Below are positions 1 to 10,673 of a stretch of DNA of 64,000 bases, one piece after another; the first letter of the stretch is position 1, and each line of letters starts with the position of its first letter. The translations under genes were made by a program, and so were the position numbers. The notes beneath the pieces were generated by a model. It did not search any database and was not told the DNA's origin. It saw nothing but the letters and a program-made list of their open reading frames with translations. Origin of the DNA: Letharia columbiana (taxonomy: Eukaryota; Ascomycota; Lecanoromycetes; Lecanorales; Parmeliaceae); NCBI RefSeq assembly GCF_014066305.1, contig NW_023501056.1, positions 460,501 to 524,500 of the forward strand. The letters run 5' to 3'.

Positions 1-840
1 TCTCCAAGATCCCACGTCATATCAGTTATCCACTCAGTCAGCCACTCAGCTAGCCACTCAGTCTGATACTCTATAAGAGGAGGAGCAAGAGGAGGATCTA
101 CAACAGGCGAATGTGGAGAACACTGCGGAGAAACCAAGCGGCAACAAGGCCCCCAGCACCAAGAACACGGCTCAGCTCTCTAAGATCCCACGTCAAATCA
201 TCACTCAGCAAGCGTCGTCAGCCAGTCACTTAGTCATCCACTCAGTCAGCCACTCAGCTAGCCACTCAGTCTGATACTCTACAAGAGAAGAAGCAAGAGA
301 AGGAACTACAACAGGCAAATGCGGAGAACACTACGGAGAACACTGCGGAGAAACCAAGCGGCAACAAGGCCACCATCGTCAAGAACACGGCTCAGCTCTC
401 CAAGATCCCACGTCATATGCTCTCCACGGTTCCACATCAAATCATTACTCAGCAAGCGGAGAACACCACTGCAACTTAGCCTGTCATCCCCACTGCATTA
501 AGGAGTAAGAGGAGGAACTACAACAGGCAAATGCGGAGAACACTGCGGAGAACACTATGGAGAACACTGCGGAGAAACCAAGCGGCAACAAGGCCCCCAG
601 CACCAAGAACACGGCTCAGCTCTCCAAGATCCCACGTCATATGCTCTCCACGGTTCCACATCAAATCATCACTCAGTAAGCGGAGAACACCACTGCAACT
701 TGGCCGTTCCACATCAAATCATCACTCAGCAAGCGGAGAACACCACTACAACTTGGCCTGTCATCCCCACTGCATTAATATGGTACATCACTGCAATAAC
801 GTCATAAGAGGAGGATCTACTATCACAGTCAATTGGGCCT
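1..840 (+). repeat. Tandem repeat array, left arm
   Basis: About four diverged copies of a roughly 0.2-kb unit lie in the same direction. Recurrent landmarks are GCGGAGAACACTGCGGAG, CCAAGCGGCAACAAGGC and CGGTTCCACATCAAATCAT; one landmark recurs near 164, 379 and 606. Short CACTCAG-type microrepeats occur at 30-60 and 225-270. The open frames across it are repeat-derived, since the same unit is open in several frames and on both strands. One frame, rich in Ala, Glu, Asn and Lys, reads more like protein than the others, so the unit may descend from a low-complexity coding segment. The same units reappear inverted at 1,735-3,045. Confidence 0.85.
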
Positions 841-1735
841 CTATAGGAGGAACATCGGACGATATATATTTGGACGAATTGAAACCGTTCGATGTCTACA
901 GCTATTTCATTATTCGAAAGATTTCACTGCGGCAGGAGATATTGTGGGATTCACACCACTAATTAGCACGTTGTCTCCATTTCTTTCCGGTATTTCGATA
1001 CTTCTTGCCATAAGGACGTGGCCTTTCTCTGTTTTTTATGGGCAATTATTACGAATCAATCCTCCACACTCAATACACCTTCCTAATTAGGCCTTAGCGC
1101 GCCCCTCTCCGTACATATATGCCTATATGTAGGTTAAAAACGCATAGTAAGCGATCAGAGTTCGATTTGACTTAGGGCTAGGGCTAAAATTCGATTTGAC
1201 TTAGAAAAATCCAACTCCATGAATTTAATTCATGGGCCTTTACTTGTTCTTATATAAGATTACAAGTAAAGGCCCATGAATTAAATTCATGGAGTTGGAT
1301 TTTTCATTTTTCTAAGTCAAATGGAGTTGGATTTTTCTAAGTCAAATCGAATTTTAGCCCTAGCCCTAAGTCAAATCGAACTCTGATCGCTTGCTGTGCG
1401 TTTTTGACCTACTTCCACTACTACGAAATTGATTTAATCTATGTGGTATGCAGGCACATATATGCGAAGAGAGGCGCGCTAAGGCCTAATTTGGAAGGTG
1501 TATTAAGTGTGAAGGATTGATCCGTAATAATTGCCCACAAAAAACAGAGAAAGGCCATGTCCTTATGGCAAGAAGTATCGAAATACCGGAAAGAAATGGA
1601 GACAACGTGCCAATTAGTGGTGTGAATCCCACAATATCTCCTGCCGCAGTGAAATCTTTCGAATAATGAAATAGCTGTCAGAGCAAGACATCGGACGGTT
1701 TCAATTCGTCCAAATATGCATCGTTCCGGAGTGAT
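840..1735. repeat. Long inverted repeat (palindrome core)
   Basis: Two arms of roughly 400-470 bp face each other around a centre near 1,255. The inner arms pair almost perfectly: ATGAATTTAATTCATGGGCC near 1,220 is answered by its complement near 1,280. The outer arms share more diverged sequence; the segment at 850-1,090 matches the reverse complement of 1,480-1,720, including a peptide-like stretch with FGRIETVRCL on each arm. Both inner arms hold TTAGGGCTAGGG-like text. Taken with the flanking arrays the structure reads as head-to-head copies of one repeat, or a fold-back element. Confidence 0.8.
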
Positions 1736-3045
1736 GATTTGATGTGGAACCGTGGAGAGCATATGAGGTGGGATCTTGGAGAGCTGAGCCGTGTTCTTGA
1801 CGATGGTGGCCTTGTTGCCGCTTAGTTTCTCCGCAGTGTTCTCCGCATTTGCCTGTTGTAGTTCCTCCTCTTGCTCCTCAATGCAGTGGGGATGATAGGC
1901 CAAGTTGCAGTGGTGTTCTCCGCTTGCTGAGTGATGATTTGATGTAGAACCGTGGAGAGCATATGATGTGGGATTTTGGAGAGCTGAGCCGTGTTCTTGG
2001 TGCTGGGGGCCTTGTTTCCGCTTGGTTTCTCCGCAGTGTTCTCCATAGTGTTCTCCGCAGTGTTCTCCGCATTTGCCTGTTGTAGTTCCTCCTCTTACTT
2101 CTTAATGTAGTGGGGATGATAGGCTAAGTTGCAGTGGTGTTCTCCGCTTGTTGAGTGATGATTTGATATGGAACCGTGCTTGGTGCTGGGGGCCTTGTTG
2201 CCGCTTGGTTTCTCCGCAGTGTTCTCCGCATTTACCTGTTGTAGTTCCTCCTCTTACTCCTCAATGCAGTGGGGATGACAGGCCAAGTTACAGTGGTGTT
2301 CTCCGCTTGCTGAGTGATGATTTGATGTGGAACCGTGGAGAGCATATGAGGTGGGATCTTGGAGAGCTGAGCCGTGTTCTTGACGATGGTGGCCTTGTTG
2401 CCGCTTAGTTTCTCCGCAGTGTTCTCCGCATTCGCCTGTTGTAGATCCTCCTCTTGCTCCTCAATGTAGTGGGGATGACAGGCCAAGTTGCAGTGGTGTT
2501 CTCCGCTTGCTGAGTGATGATTTGATGTGGAACGGCCAAGTTGCAGTGGTGTTCTCCGCTTGCTGAGTGATGATTTGATGTGGAACCGTGGAGAGCATAT
2601 GACGTGGGATCTTGGAGAGCTGAGCCGTGTTCTTGACGATGGTGGCCTTGTTACCGCTTGGTTTCTCCGCAGTGTTCTCCGCATTCGCCTGTTGTAGATC
2701 CTCCTCTTACTCCTTAATGCAGTGGGGATGACGGGCTAAGTTGCAGTGGTGTTCTCCGCTTGCTGAGTGATGATTTGATGTGGAACCGTGGAGAGCATAT
2801 GACGTGGGATCTTGGAGAGCTGAGCCGTGTTCTTGGTGCTGGGGGCCTTATTACCGCTTGGTTTCTCCGCAGTGTTCTCCGTATTCGCCTGCTGTATTGA
2901 CTTCTCTTGCACTGGCTGAGTGGATTGGTGTGAGACCGTGGAGAGTAGGCCTGTTGTGTCACTGCTGCTGATGACTGTCTCCGTAGTGTTCTCCGCATTC
3001 GCCTGTTGTAGATCCTCCTCTTGTTTAACTGAGTGCGAGGGTACC
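1735..3045 (-). repeat. Tandem repeat array, right arm
   Basis: This is the reverse-complement counterpart of the array at 1-840, with about six diverged units of roughly 0.2-0.26 kb. The landmark TGAGCCGTGTTCTTG recurs near 1,786, 1,986, 2,363, 2,623 and 2,821. Units vary by deletion; a shortened unit sits at 2,150-2,230 and a partial duplication at 2,500-2,580. No gene is called: the longest frames run through the repeats and lack any domain. Confidence 0.85.
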
Positions 3046-3191
3046 GACGCGTTTATGAGCAGTAGTAGGTAGCTGTTGGGCTCGCTTGCGGCCTCGATTG
3101 CCAGCAGTAGCGGATTCGCCGAGGGGTGGCCTGGGGGCGTCAGTAAGGGGCTCTAATTGGGCGAGGGGTACCGAAGACGATTGTGTTCATA

Positions 3192-3245
3192 TTGGTGGAA
3201 TTGGTAGAATTGGTAGAATTGGTAGAATTGATAGAATGGTGGAAG
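3192..3245 (+). repeat. Short tandem repeat, 10-bp unit
   Basis: About five copies of a GGTAGAATT-like 10-bp unit stand at the edge between the GC-balanced array and the AT-rich block that follows. Confidence 0.75.
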
Positions 3246-4060
3246 AATAACAAACAGGTGGAAGAATTATTATCCGATCCCGGACGCGTCTGGTGTGACT
3301 ACCATGACTACCATATTTGAATATCCATTTAATCCACCAATAGTAGGCCAAACTTCATAATTTTTACAGCGTTAGAAAGCGCAAAGCGAGCTCTAAAATT
3401 TGAGGAATTATGAATCAACTGTATGTATCGCAAGCTGAGTACTTCAAAGTGTAAAACTTCTACACACAAATTTTTGATGAGGGAGGCTCGGGAGGGCTAG
3501 CGGGCTGACTCAGCCGGTCTAACTAAAGAGCGTAGTGACCCTGAATTTATGATTGGCTGCACATACAAATTCAAGGTTTTCTAGCTCAGCCCTACCTTAT
3601 TCTTTTATATATACTGATCTCGCTATTCTTATATAGTATTATCTCGCTATTCTTATATAATATTATCTCGCTATTCTTATATAATATTACGAGTAAAGGC
3701 CTATAAATTAAATTTATAACCATTTCATTTAATTAGAGCTATCGAGTAAATTTAATAAGCGATCTTTAGTAAGCGATCTTTAATAAGCGATATTTGAATT
3801 CCTTACGCTTTAATAATTATAAGATAAATTTTTAGAATTCTTAAGAATTCGGAAAGCGTAAATAGCGCTTTAAAATTTAAAAAAAATATTTAAAATTTTA
3901 AAAGTTATTACTATTGTGAATAATATATACCTATTTTTTTAATAAGGGAGGCGCGGAGGGCGAGATTTTGATGGTTGCGGACGCTAATTTATTTACCCGC
4001 GATGACTCAGTCGATCTAATTAAAAAGCGTAGCGAATCCGAATTGATGATTGGCTGCATA

Positions 4061-4553
4061 TTTAGCGATTTCGAAATGGATAAGATTGCTTGGCAAAAAA
4101 AATCGCGCCCCCTCCGGCTTTGCCACCAAAAATCCAAAAAATCCAAAAAAAAATCATGTTTTTCTTATCTAAATTTATGAATATTAATTATTAAGAAGTC
4201 TTTTCTATATAAAATCTAGTTTATTTAACAAGTTCTATTAATTTTTTTTATCAAGTTTTTTTAAATTGAATTTTTATTTTTATTAAGTAAAGTGACGAAG
4301 TGAACGTACTCTTCTATACAAAATCAAGGTTATCAAAAAGATTCTCTTAAAATTAATCTGAAAAAAAAAAGTAATAGAATTAATAAATTAGTATAACTTT
4401 AATATAAACAAGATTAATGAATAATAAAAATTCATGAATCTAGATAAGAAAAACATGGTTTCTTCTAAATTTTTATATATTTTTGGTAGCAAAGTCGGAG
4501 GCTGGGCGCGATTTTTTTTGCCAAGCAATCTTATCCATTTCGAAATCGCTAAA
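4061..4553. mobile_element. 493-bp fold-back (MITE-like) insertion
   Basis: The ends are perfect inverted termini beginning TTTAGCGATTTCGAAATGG and closing with its complement, and pairing continues with mismatches for about 150 bp into each side (4,061-4,210 against 4,410-4,553). Both sides are flanked by TA. The related sequence at 3,555-3,600 lacks the insertion and joins the two flanks directly, so it serves as an unoccupied site. Size, inverted ends and a possible TA duplication fit a MITE of Tc1/mariner type, but the exact duplication is blurred by AT-rich flanks. Confidence 0.6.
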
Positions 4554-4949
4554 TATAAATTCAAGGTTTTCAAGCTTAGCTCTATCTTATTCTTTTATAT
4601 ATATTAATCTCGCTATTCTTATATAGTATTATCTTACTATTCTTCTCTTATAGTCTATTTAATTTACTTATCTTATTACTTTTCTTATATAATATCTAGT
4701 TATCGAGATAGCTACTATAGCGGTTATAAACTTCTTTATTATAACGCTTATAGTATAAAGATAGATATAGAGGTAGATATAGAGGTAGGTATAGAGATAG
4801 ATATAGAGGTAGATATAAAGATAAGTATAGATATACGCTCTAATTCTTATTTATTAAGCGAGGGATATAGGTAGACGATAAGGTGAAAGTTAGTTCTACT
4901 ATTATATTCTACTATAAAGATATTCGATAGAGACTAGATACGAGTTCTT

Positions 4950-5075
4950 TATTATTTCTAATTAGATTTTATTAGCTTTCGCGCGATACTAGGCGTATAG
5001 CCCCTCTAATTAAGTTAGCGATCGCGCGAAAGCTAATAAAATCTAATCGGAAATAATAAAGAATTCGTATAAGCT
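4950..5075. repeat. Hairpin-forming inverted repeat
   Basis: Two arms of about 43 bp, starting TTCTTTATTATTTC on each side, enclose a loop of about 35 bp. The partial copy near 10,100-10,180 carries the loop in the opposite orientation, as expected if recombination between the arms flipped it. Confidence 0.6.
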
Positions 5076-5171
5076 AACGAACACTAATCGAAAATAGTAA
5101 AGAACTCGTATTTAGTCTCTTCGAGATTTTTATAAAGATGCTTAATAATAATAGAATAAGCCTCTCTATAT

Positions 5172-5336
5172 TGTCAGGACCAGCATAGGTGCGATATCAG
5201 TATGGGTGAGGTAGAATAGGATAATAAGGCTACCGAACTATGTAGGTGGGAAGGAGGCATGATATAGTAGGAGATGCCTCCGCCAAGGCCCGCTAGCCAT
5301 AGGGCTGAGGGGTGTGTCAAGGGTACGCTCGTAACA
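5172..5336 (-). repeat. 3' LTR of TRIM-like element
   Basis: The 165-bp terminal repeat has TG..CA ends on the minus strand and sits immediately beside the polypurine tract at 5,337-5,352. Confidence 0.85.
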
Positions 5337-6492
5337 CTACCCCCCCCTCTCAATAGCCATGGCCCCCATGGCTGGTAGACCGGAGATGCACGCCCATTGC
5401 TTGCCCTATGTCTCCAAACATCCATAGTCCGTGTAGGCCTCGACCGGAGAAGATTTGCCGAGGTGTAGTGGTAGTAGGCCGAAAACATCGGATCGCATGC
5501 TGGTCTTGACTGTGCCATCCATGCCTGCCATACCCACATTGTCCTGCAGAGATCCTGGAGATATTGGCCATATCTTGCCTGCGTGCCAGCAAGATTCTCC
5601 GAGTTCTTCTCCTTGCCCAGTCTTCTTGTCATAGTCCTCCACTTTTTTCGCCTTCAACACCTACTGGCAGCCTGGCCTGGGAGCTTCACTGTAGATTTGC
5701 CCTATATCTCCCATGCTCTTGCCATCAAGTCCATCGATAGAACTAAAGAAAATCCAACGCATGCATGTGTCATCCTCCAACACCTGTTGGCAGCCTGGCC
5801 TGGGAGCTTCACTGTAGATTTGCCCTGTGTCTCCCATGCTCTTGCCATCAAGTCCATCCTCCGTTCCATACCCTTTGCCTTGACTCATAGCCATCTTGCT
5901 CCGTAGTGCTATCTATTGCATCCATCCGCCTTGTAAGCCTACCGCTTCGACTGCCGGTACCCCGTAGGCCTACCCGTCCTAAGCTGCCATAGCGAGTACT
6001 CAGCAGCTAATGACCTGACTGATATAGACCACTTCCGTAACTCAAGCACTTGCCGATTCGTGGGATTTGGTAGGGAGGTAGGGAAAGAATCGAATATGTT
6101 GATGTTGAATGCCATTTGGTAGCAGGCTCACTATGTGTGTTGTCGACATGCTCAGTGAAGAGGTCGAATCGTAGTCGTTTCGGGGCTGTTCCCGTCGCCA
6201 TTGTAGCAGGCTCACTGTGAGTGTGGGGGTGTTGGCTATTTCTTTCGATTCGCTAGCCGTACGAATGGTCCAATGCCTTGTTTATCCCTCGACCACTGTT
6301 TGCCGAGTCCGATTCGCTATGAAATCGAGTTACCCGTCTGGTGGGCTTACCCAGGGATACGATGTCTCATCCATTTAAGGCGTCTTGACAAAGCCCCTGC
6401 CAGCGCATTTCTTTGAATTCGTCCGCTAATTCGAATGGAGTGTGTCCGATTGCGTTTCTCTTCGCCGGGTATACGAAGGAGCCTTATTATAA

Positions 6493-6657
6493 TGTCAGGA
6501 CCAGCATAGGTGCGATACCAGTATGGGTGAGGTAGAATAGGATAATAAGGCTACCGAACTATGTAGGTGGGAAGGAGGCATGATATAGTAGGAGATGCCT
6601 CCGCCAAGGCCCGCTAGCCATAGGGCTGAGGGGTGTGTCAAGGGTACGCTCGTAACA
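6493..6657 (-). repeat. 5' LTR of TRIM-like element
   Basis: It matches the 5,172-5,336 LTR at 164 of 165 positions by eye (one T/C difference), so insertion is recent on an evolutionary scale or the pair has been homogenised. Confidence 0.85.
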
Positions 6658-7019
6658 TATATCTCTCTCTATAGATTTATAATATTAAATAATTTTAATT
6701 CGTTAATTAATAAGATTTTTAAATAATTTCTTTATAGCGATAGCTAATTAGCTAACTACTCTCTCTACTTATTATTAAAAATATATCTATTATATTTAAA
6801 TATCTACTATCTATTAATTAGCTAATCTTTTTATATTTAAAATATATTAAATATAATCTTATTACTCTATATATAAACTTATATAATATTATCTCGCTAT
6901 TCTTATATAATATTATCTCGCTATTCTTATATAATATTATCTCGCTATTCTTATATAGTATTATCTCGCTATTTTTATATAATATTACCTCGCTATTCTC
7001 ATATAATATTACCTCGCTA
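6658..7019. repeat. AT-rich RIP-like repeat between two LTR elements
   Basis: The same AT-rich repeat as at 3,600-4,650, with at least six copies of a CTCGCTATTCTTATATA phrase at 6,890-7,020. No gene is visible. Confidence 0.7.
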
Positions 7020-7024
7020 TTCTT

Positions 7025-7190
7025 TGTCAGGACCAGCATAGGTGCGATACCAGTATGGGTGAGGTAGATCAAGGATAATAAGGCTACCGAACTATGTAGG
7101 TGGGAAGGAGGCATGATATGGTAGGGGATGCCTCCGCCAAGGCCCGCTAGCCATAGGGCTGAGTGGTGTGTCAAGGGTACGCTCGTAACA
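7025..7190 (-). repeat. 3' LTR of gag-only element
   Basis: This 166-bp LTR closely matches the LTRs at 5,172 and 6,493, with several substitutions and a small indel. It is followed at 7,191-7,205 by the CTACCCCCCCCTCTC complement of a polypurine tract. Confidence 0.85.
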
Positions 7191-8054
7191 CTACCCCCCC
7201 CTCTCAAATAGCCATGGCCCCCATGGCTGGTAGACCGGAGATGCAGGCCCATTGCTTGCCTTGTATCTCCAAACATCCATAGTCTGTGTAGGCCTTGGCT
7301 GGAGATGATTGAGATCCCGGAGATGCAGCCACATCTTGCCTTCGTATCGGCAAGATTCTCCAGGTTCTTCTCCCGTCCAGCCTGCCTGCCGTAGGCCTTC
7401 GAAAGAAGTGAATAATTTCATCGCATGCATATGTTTTGTGCTCGCTGAAAATCCATAAAAACAAAGAACTTTTGGTGTTAGTATGCCAGGCCAAATTAGT
7501 ACCTTTCTCCGGCGGCGGCGGCGACAGCGATAGGAGATCCCGCTAGCGCATCGTCGATAGCACTTTACTGTAGTATCAAGGGCCCTCAATTTGACGAAGA
7601 TCCATGAAGAATTGAATGAATAGTGATCAAAAACGCAGTCTGGTGCCGAACAGCCATTTGATACTCACTTTTGCAGTAGTGAGGAAATCCATGGATTGAC
7701 GCGATCTGATTGGTCAATTGCTCCCGAGCCGAACCGAGCCGCGGGCGCTAAGACTTTAAATCCAATATCAAATGGCTTTGATGTGAGTCTCTCCATGCGA
7801 TGCCACATAGCCGGTATCGATCAAGGCTATTAACGGCGACAGTGAGGTCCATAGGTGACGCACCATGGCTTCGGAAGGCGTTCATGCATATGACAACAAG
7901 GGGAGCCTGATTGGTGGGCCTGACATGAGGTAATTGTTCAGCAACATGGGCCCGAGGAATCGATTTGCGAATGTGAAAAGATGAGGCTATGGCGAAGACA
8001 TCGGACGGTTTCAATTCGACTGAAAACGCGATGTCCGAGATATTGCCGGGTCGC

Positions 8055-9213
8055 TCATAGGAAGCCCTGGCAACTAAGCTCGTATGCTTCATCGACATCC
8101 ATACCGGGTTCGAAGTATTTACCATGCTTTTGTGCATAAGCCCAATTCTCATCTACAAGATCCTCTACCTCAACAAGACTTAAACCCTGTGTATTGAAAG
8201 TAGGGCGAGTCATGATCGAGTATCCCTTCTTTGCGTCAGCCTCGGCCTTTGCTTTTGCGTATTGCTCCGCGAATCTTTTAGCCTTCTTCTCGGCGAACTC
8301 CTCAGCAGATTGTTGATATTGAAGCTGCATTCTTATAATACGTTCCTTTAATTCAGACACAGTCCAATCCCTTGCTAATAGATTAATTGAGTCACATAAA
8401 CGGAGTTCCGATTTCTTTCGTATATCGTTTATCAGACTGTCATTCCTGAGACTATCATTCCTGAAATTATGTTCGGCATATTTGATGAGATCACCGTAGA
8501 ATTTGAGAAATGGTTGACTTCCTTGGCTTGTTTTGTCGTAAGCATGTTTAAAGGTACTCTTAAGAACGGATAAGGGTACCTCATACACGTTGCATAAATG
8601 ATCTAGAAGATCATCGACTGTAGAGTACGAGCGATATCGTCGTCTGGTAGACACGTGCTGACTGGCTTCCCTCTCTAAGTCTCGCTACAACGTAGGCAAT
8701 TTTGAAAGCATCGGTGGGGAAATGATCACCATTGTGGGTAAGCTTGTCTCGGATTCTCATTTTCCAGTCATCAAATGTTATTGAATTAGTGCCTGTGAAG
8801 ACAGGTGGATCTGGTAGCCTTGGGCTGAGTGGCTGTCTGAGTGGCTGTCTGACTGGCTGTGGTGATATTGGCCGATGTCGGTTTGCTCTGAGTGCCTCGA
8901 AATCTCGTGGAGTGGGTGGTGGTGGGGACGGGGGTGGAACAGAGATCCCAGGCGAGTTTTGGCCCTGCGTCTCCTGTTGTTGTCCTGGTATCTCCTCTTG
9001 ATTGGTGTGAAATCGCTGATAAAGATCCTCAGCAGATAGAGAGCGCTGCACACGTGGCATATGGAGTCGTGGTGAATTTGGAGGTGAGTATCTTCTATGT
9101 AGGTCGTCGTATGTGAGGTAAGGCTGGCCATGGTATGTAGGTGATCGGCGATGCGGAGGGACGTATTTTGGTGTTGATGTAGGTGGATTTGAGTGAGAAT
9201 TTGAGGAACTCAT
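8055..9213 (-). pseudogene. gag: Retrotransposon gag, frameshifted
   Basis: The first frame (9,213 down to 8,611) starts at an ATG. It has a Pro/Ser/Gln-rich N-terminus with motifs YVPPHRRSP and VPPPSPPPPTPRDFEAL, then the gag-like segment TFDDWKMRIRDKL..DHFPTDAFKIAYVVARLREGSQ. The natural continuation lies one base out of frame, from the codons after SQSARV to 8,055 (8,654-8,055), and contains VDDLLDHLCNVYEVPLS and a Lys/Glu/Ala-rich helix. A single-base indel near 8,655 therefore breaks the gene. DDW..I..KL followed by a YVxxR segment is typical of fungal LTR-element capsids. No zinc knuckle and no pol frame follow. Confidence 0.75.
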
Positions 9214-9800
9214 GATGTGTTGAATGTAGGTAAGAACGAAGTGGAGAAGATAGGCGTAAAAATGGCGATTTTGGCTAGGCTTCCCCGTGGAGGTTTATTG
9301 CAATATCGAATAGTTCCTTGTCGAGTGGAATGGAGAGATCTCTGGAACTCCGGTACTGTGAAGGCGTGCGCGAGTCGAGAAAGGTGGTAGATCTCTGTGT
9401 TGAGTGTTGAAATTTGTTTCTTCGCGGGGGTCTGCAACACTCGTTTCTTGACCGATCAAGTCGTCGTAAAGACTATGAGTACTCTGAGTAGTGTCCTTTC
9501 GAATGGTAGAAAGTCCGCCGGGGGTCTATTGATTGATGATAAACTTTTTGCGGGGAACGGAGCGGAGAAGGATTTCTTGTATTCGATGTAGGGGAGTCGT
9601 TTTTTGATGGATTGGGCTACCGTTGATGATGTAGGTTGTTTGATGTAGGTTCTTTCGAATGATGTAGGTATCTGATGATTTGGATGTGTGGTGGGGTTTC
9701 TGTATGGTAGAAATACCTAGCGTTTTTTTATCAGGCTCGGTCGCTTGCTCCGAGCGAAAAGGGCTGAGTGGTGTGTCAAGGGTACGCTCGTAACATTCTT

Positions 9801-10215
9801 CTCTTATAATCTATTTAACTTACTTATCTCGTCGTCTTTCTTATATAATATTTAATTATTAAAATAACTATTTTAGCAATTTTTAAAATTCTCTCGCTAT
9901 AACGCTTATAGTATAGAGATAGATATAGAGATAGATATAGAGATAGATATAGAGGTAGATATAGAGGTAGATATAGAGATAGATATAGATATACGCTCTA
10001 ATCCTTATCTATTAAGCGAGGAATATAAGCGAGCGATAGAGTGAGAGTTAATTCTACTATTATATCCTACTGTAAAGACATTCGATAGAGACTAGATACG
10101 GGTTCTTTATTATTTCCGATTAGATTTTATTAGCTTCCGCGCGGCCGCTAACCCGATTAGGGGGGCTGTACGCCTAGTAGATAGGGGCTAAACCCCAACT
10201 TAGGGGGTTAACGGA
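9801..10215. repeat. AT-rich repeat, second copy
   Basis: It aligns with 4,635-5,050, including an AGATATAGAG run at 9,915-9,985 and the text ATTCGATAGAGACTAGATAC. The gag-only element inserted beside it; its TTCTT duplication belongs to this repeat. This copy keeps more C and G than the one at 4.6-5.0 kb, so it is less mutated. Confidence 0.7.
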
Positions 10216-10224
10216 AAAAAAACC

Positions 10225-10260
<36 letters not shown>
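10216..10260. repeat. Poly-A tract
   Basis: A8, CCC and then about 38 uninterrupted A. This may be a retroelement tail or a homopolymer of uncertain length. Confidence 0.6.
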
Positions 10261-10261
<1 letters not shown>

Positions 10262-10274
10262 CGTCCAAAAATGT

Positions 10275-10530
10275 ACCTGTACGGCGCTAGTAGCAGCCCT
10301 AACCCTGCTGTCGGAAGGCAACCTTGTGGCGGGAACCCTCGAACTGTTTCTTAGAGGTGTATAGGTTGAGCTTTGGAGGCTTCTATTGGGCGCGATATGC
10401 AAATTGGCTGGGACCAGTCCGAGGTGTTTCTAAGCGTATTTTCCAGGCAACACTTCAGGCGGGGCGATATCCGAGATCTTGGCATAGGAGTCTTGGCGTC
10501 CAGGACTTTTATTGCCGACCTCGGAAGAAG
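10275..10530 (+). repeat. Dispersed repeat, copy 1
   Basis: The segment holds CCCTAACCCTGCT, GGAAGGCAACC, TCTAAGCGTATT and CTTGGCGTCCAGGAC in the same order as the copy at 23,330-23,635. Two partial inverted copies occur at 22,840-22,995 and 49,985-50,110. It is not AT-rich and shows no terminal repeats or coding frame, so its class is unknown; a SINE-like or MITE-like unit is possible. Confidence 0.7.
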
Positions 10531-10673
10531 CAGTCCATTGTGGCTTTGAAGACTGAGAGAGCTCCATCTCATGTATCTGAGGCCTTGAGAAATATTTAAG
10601 TCACCAGGACCGCGGAGTACTACGGTGAGATCTTCATGGTCATTGTACAGATTGTTCTCGGGTATCCAGCTGA

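Larger units (their letters stand above)
3300..5171. repeat. AT-rich, RIP-like repeat block
   Basis: The base composition is very AT-rich, with dense TA steps, stop codons in all frames and the recurring phrase CTCGCTATTCTTATATA. Two related copies of one sequence lie here: 3,480-3,700, and 3,930-4,650 where it is interrupted by an insertion. A simple AGATATAGAGGT-type run fills 4,755-4,830. The segment 4,635-5,050 is repeated at 9,801-10,210. The composition suits C-to-T mutation of repeats (RIP). No gene is supportable. Confidence 0.75.
5172..6657 (-). mobile_element. Non-autonomous LTR retroelement (TRIM-like)
   Basis: A complete 1,486-bp element with 165-bp LTRs at 5,172-5,336 and 6,493-6,657 that differ at one position. 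Read on the minus strand each LTR starts TGTTACGAG and ends CCTGACA. The host flanks carry a 5-bp duplication, TATAT, at 5,167-5,171 and 6,658-6,662. A purine-rich tract (minus-strand GAGAGGGGGGGTAG) directly precedes the 3' LTR. The 1.16-kb interior has no gag or pol. It contains a duplicated stretch of about 125 bp (5,660-5,730 and 5,780-5,855). No clear tRNA primer-binding site follows the 5' LTR. It presumably moves using proteins of a related element. Confidence 0.85.
7025..9795 (-). mobile_element. Gag-only LTR retrotransposon derivative
   Basis: A 2,771-bp unit bounded by a 5-bp TTCTT duplication (7,020-7,024 and 9,796-9,800). The left end is a full LTR (7,025-7,190) of the same family as the TRIM-like element, preceded on the minus strand by the same polypurine tract. 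At the right end only the first 35 bp of that LTR are present (9,761-9,795) before the sequence changes. The interior has a frameshifted gag (8,055-9,213) but no protease, reverse transcriptase, RNase H or integrase. It appears to be a deletion or template-switch derivative that integrated in this form. Confidence 0.75.

Noticed and set aside
1185..1375. TTAGGGCTAGGG-like text as an interstitial telomere
   Set aside because: Only two imperfect units are present on each arm and they are part of the inverted repeat, so this is not evidence for a telomere.
319..2998. Many 60-150 codon frames in the tandem arrays (for example MRRTLRRTL types) as genes
   Set aside because: They follow the repeat unit, occur in several frames on both strands, and have no domain; they are by-products of the repeat.
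5172..7190. The three LTR copies as one nested element or a simple tandem duplication
   Set aside because: The target duplications pair 5,172-6,657 (TATAT) and 7,025-9,795 (TTCTT) separately, so there were two independent insertions.
7191..8054. Pol remnant downstream of gag in the LTR element
   Set aside because: No protease, reverse transcriptase, RNase H or integrase motif could be read in any frame.
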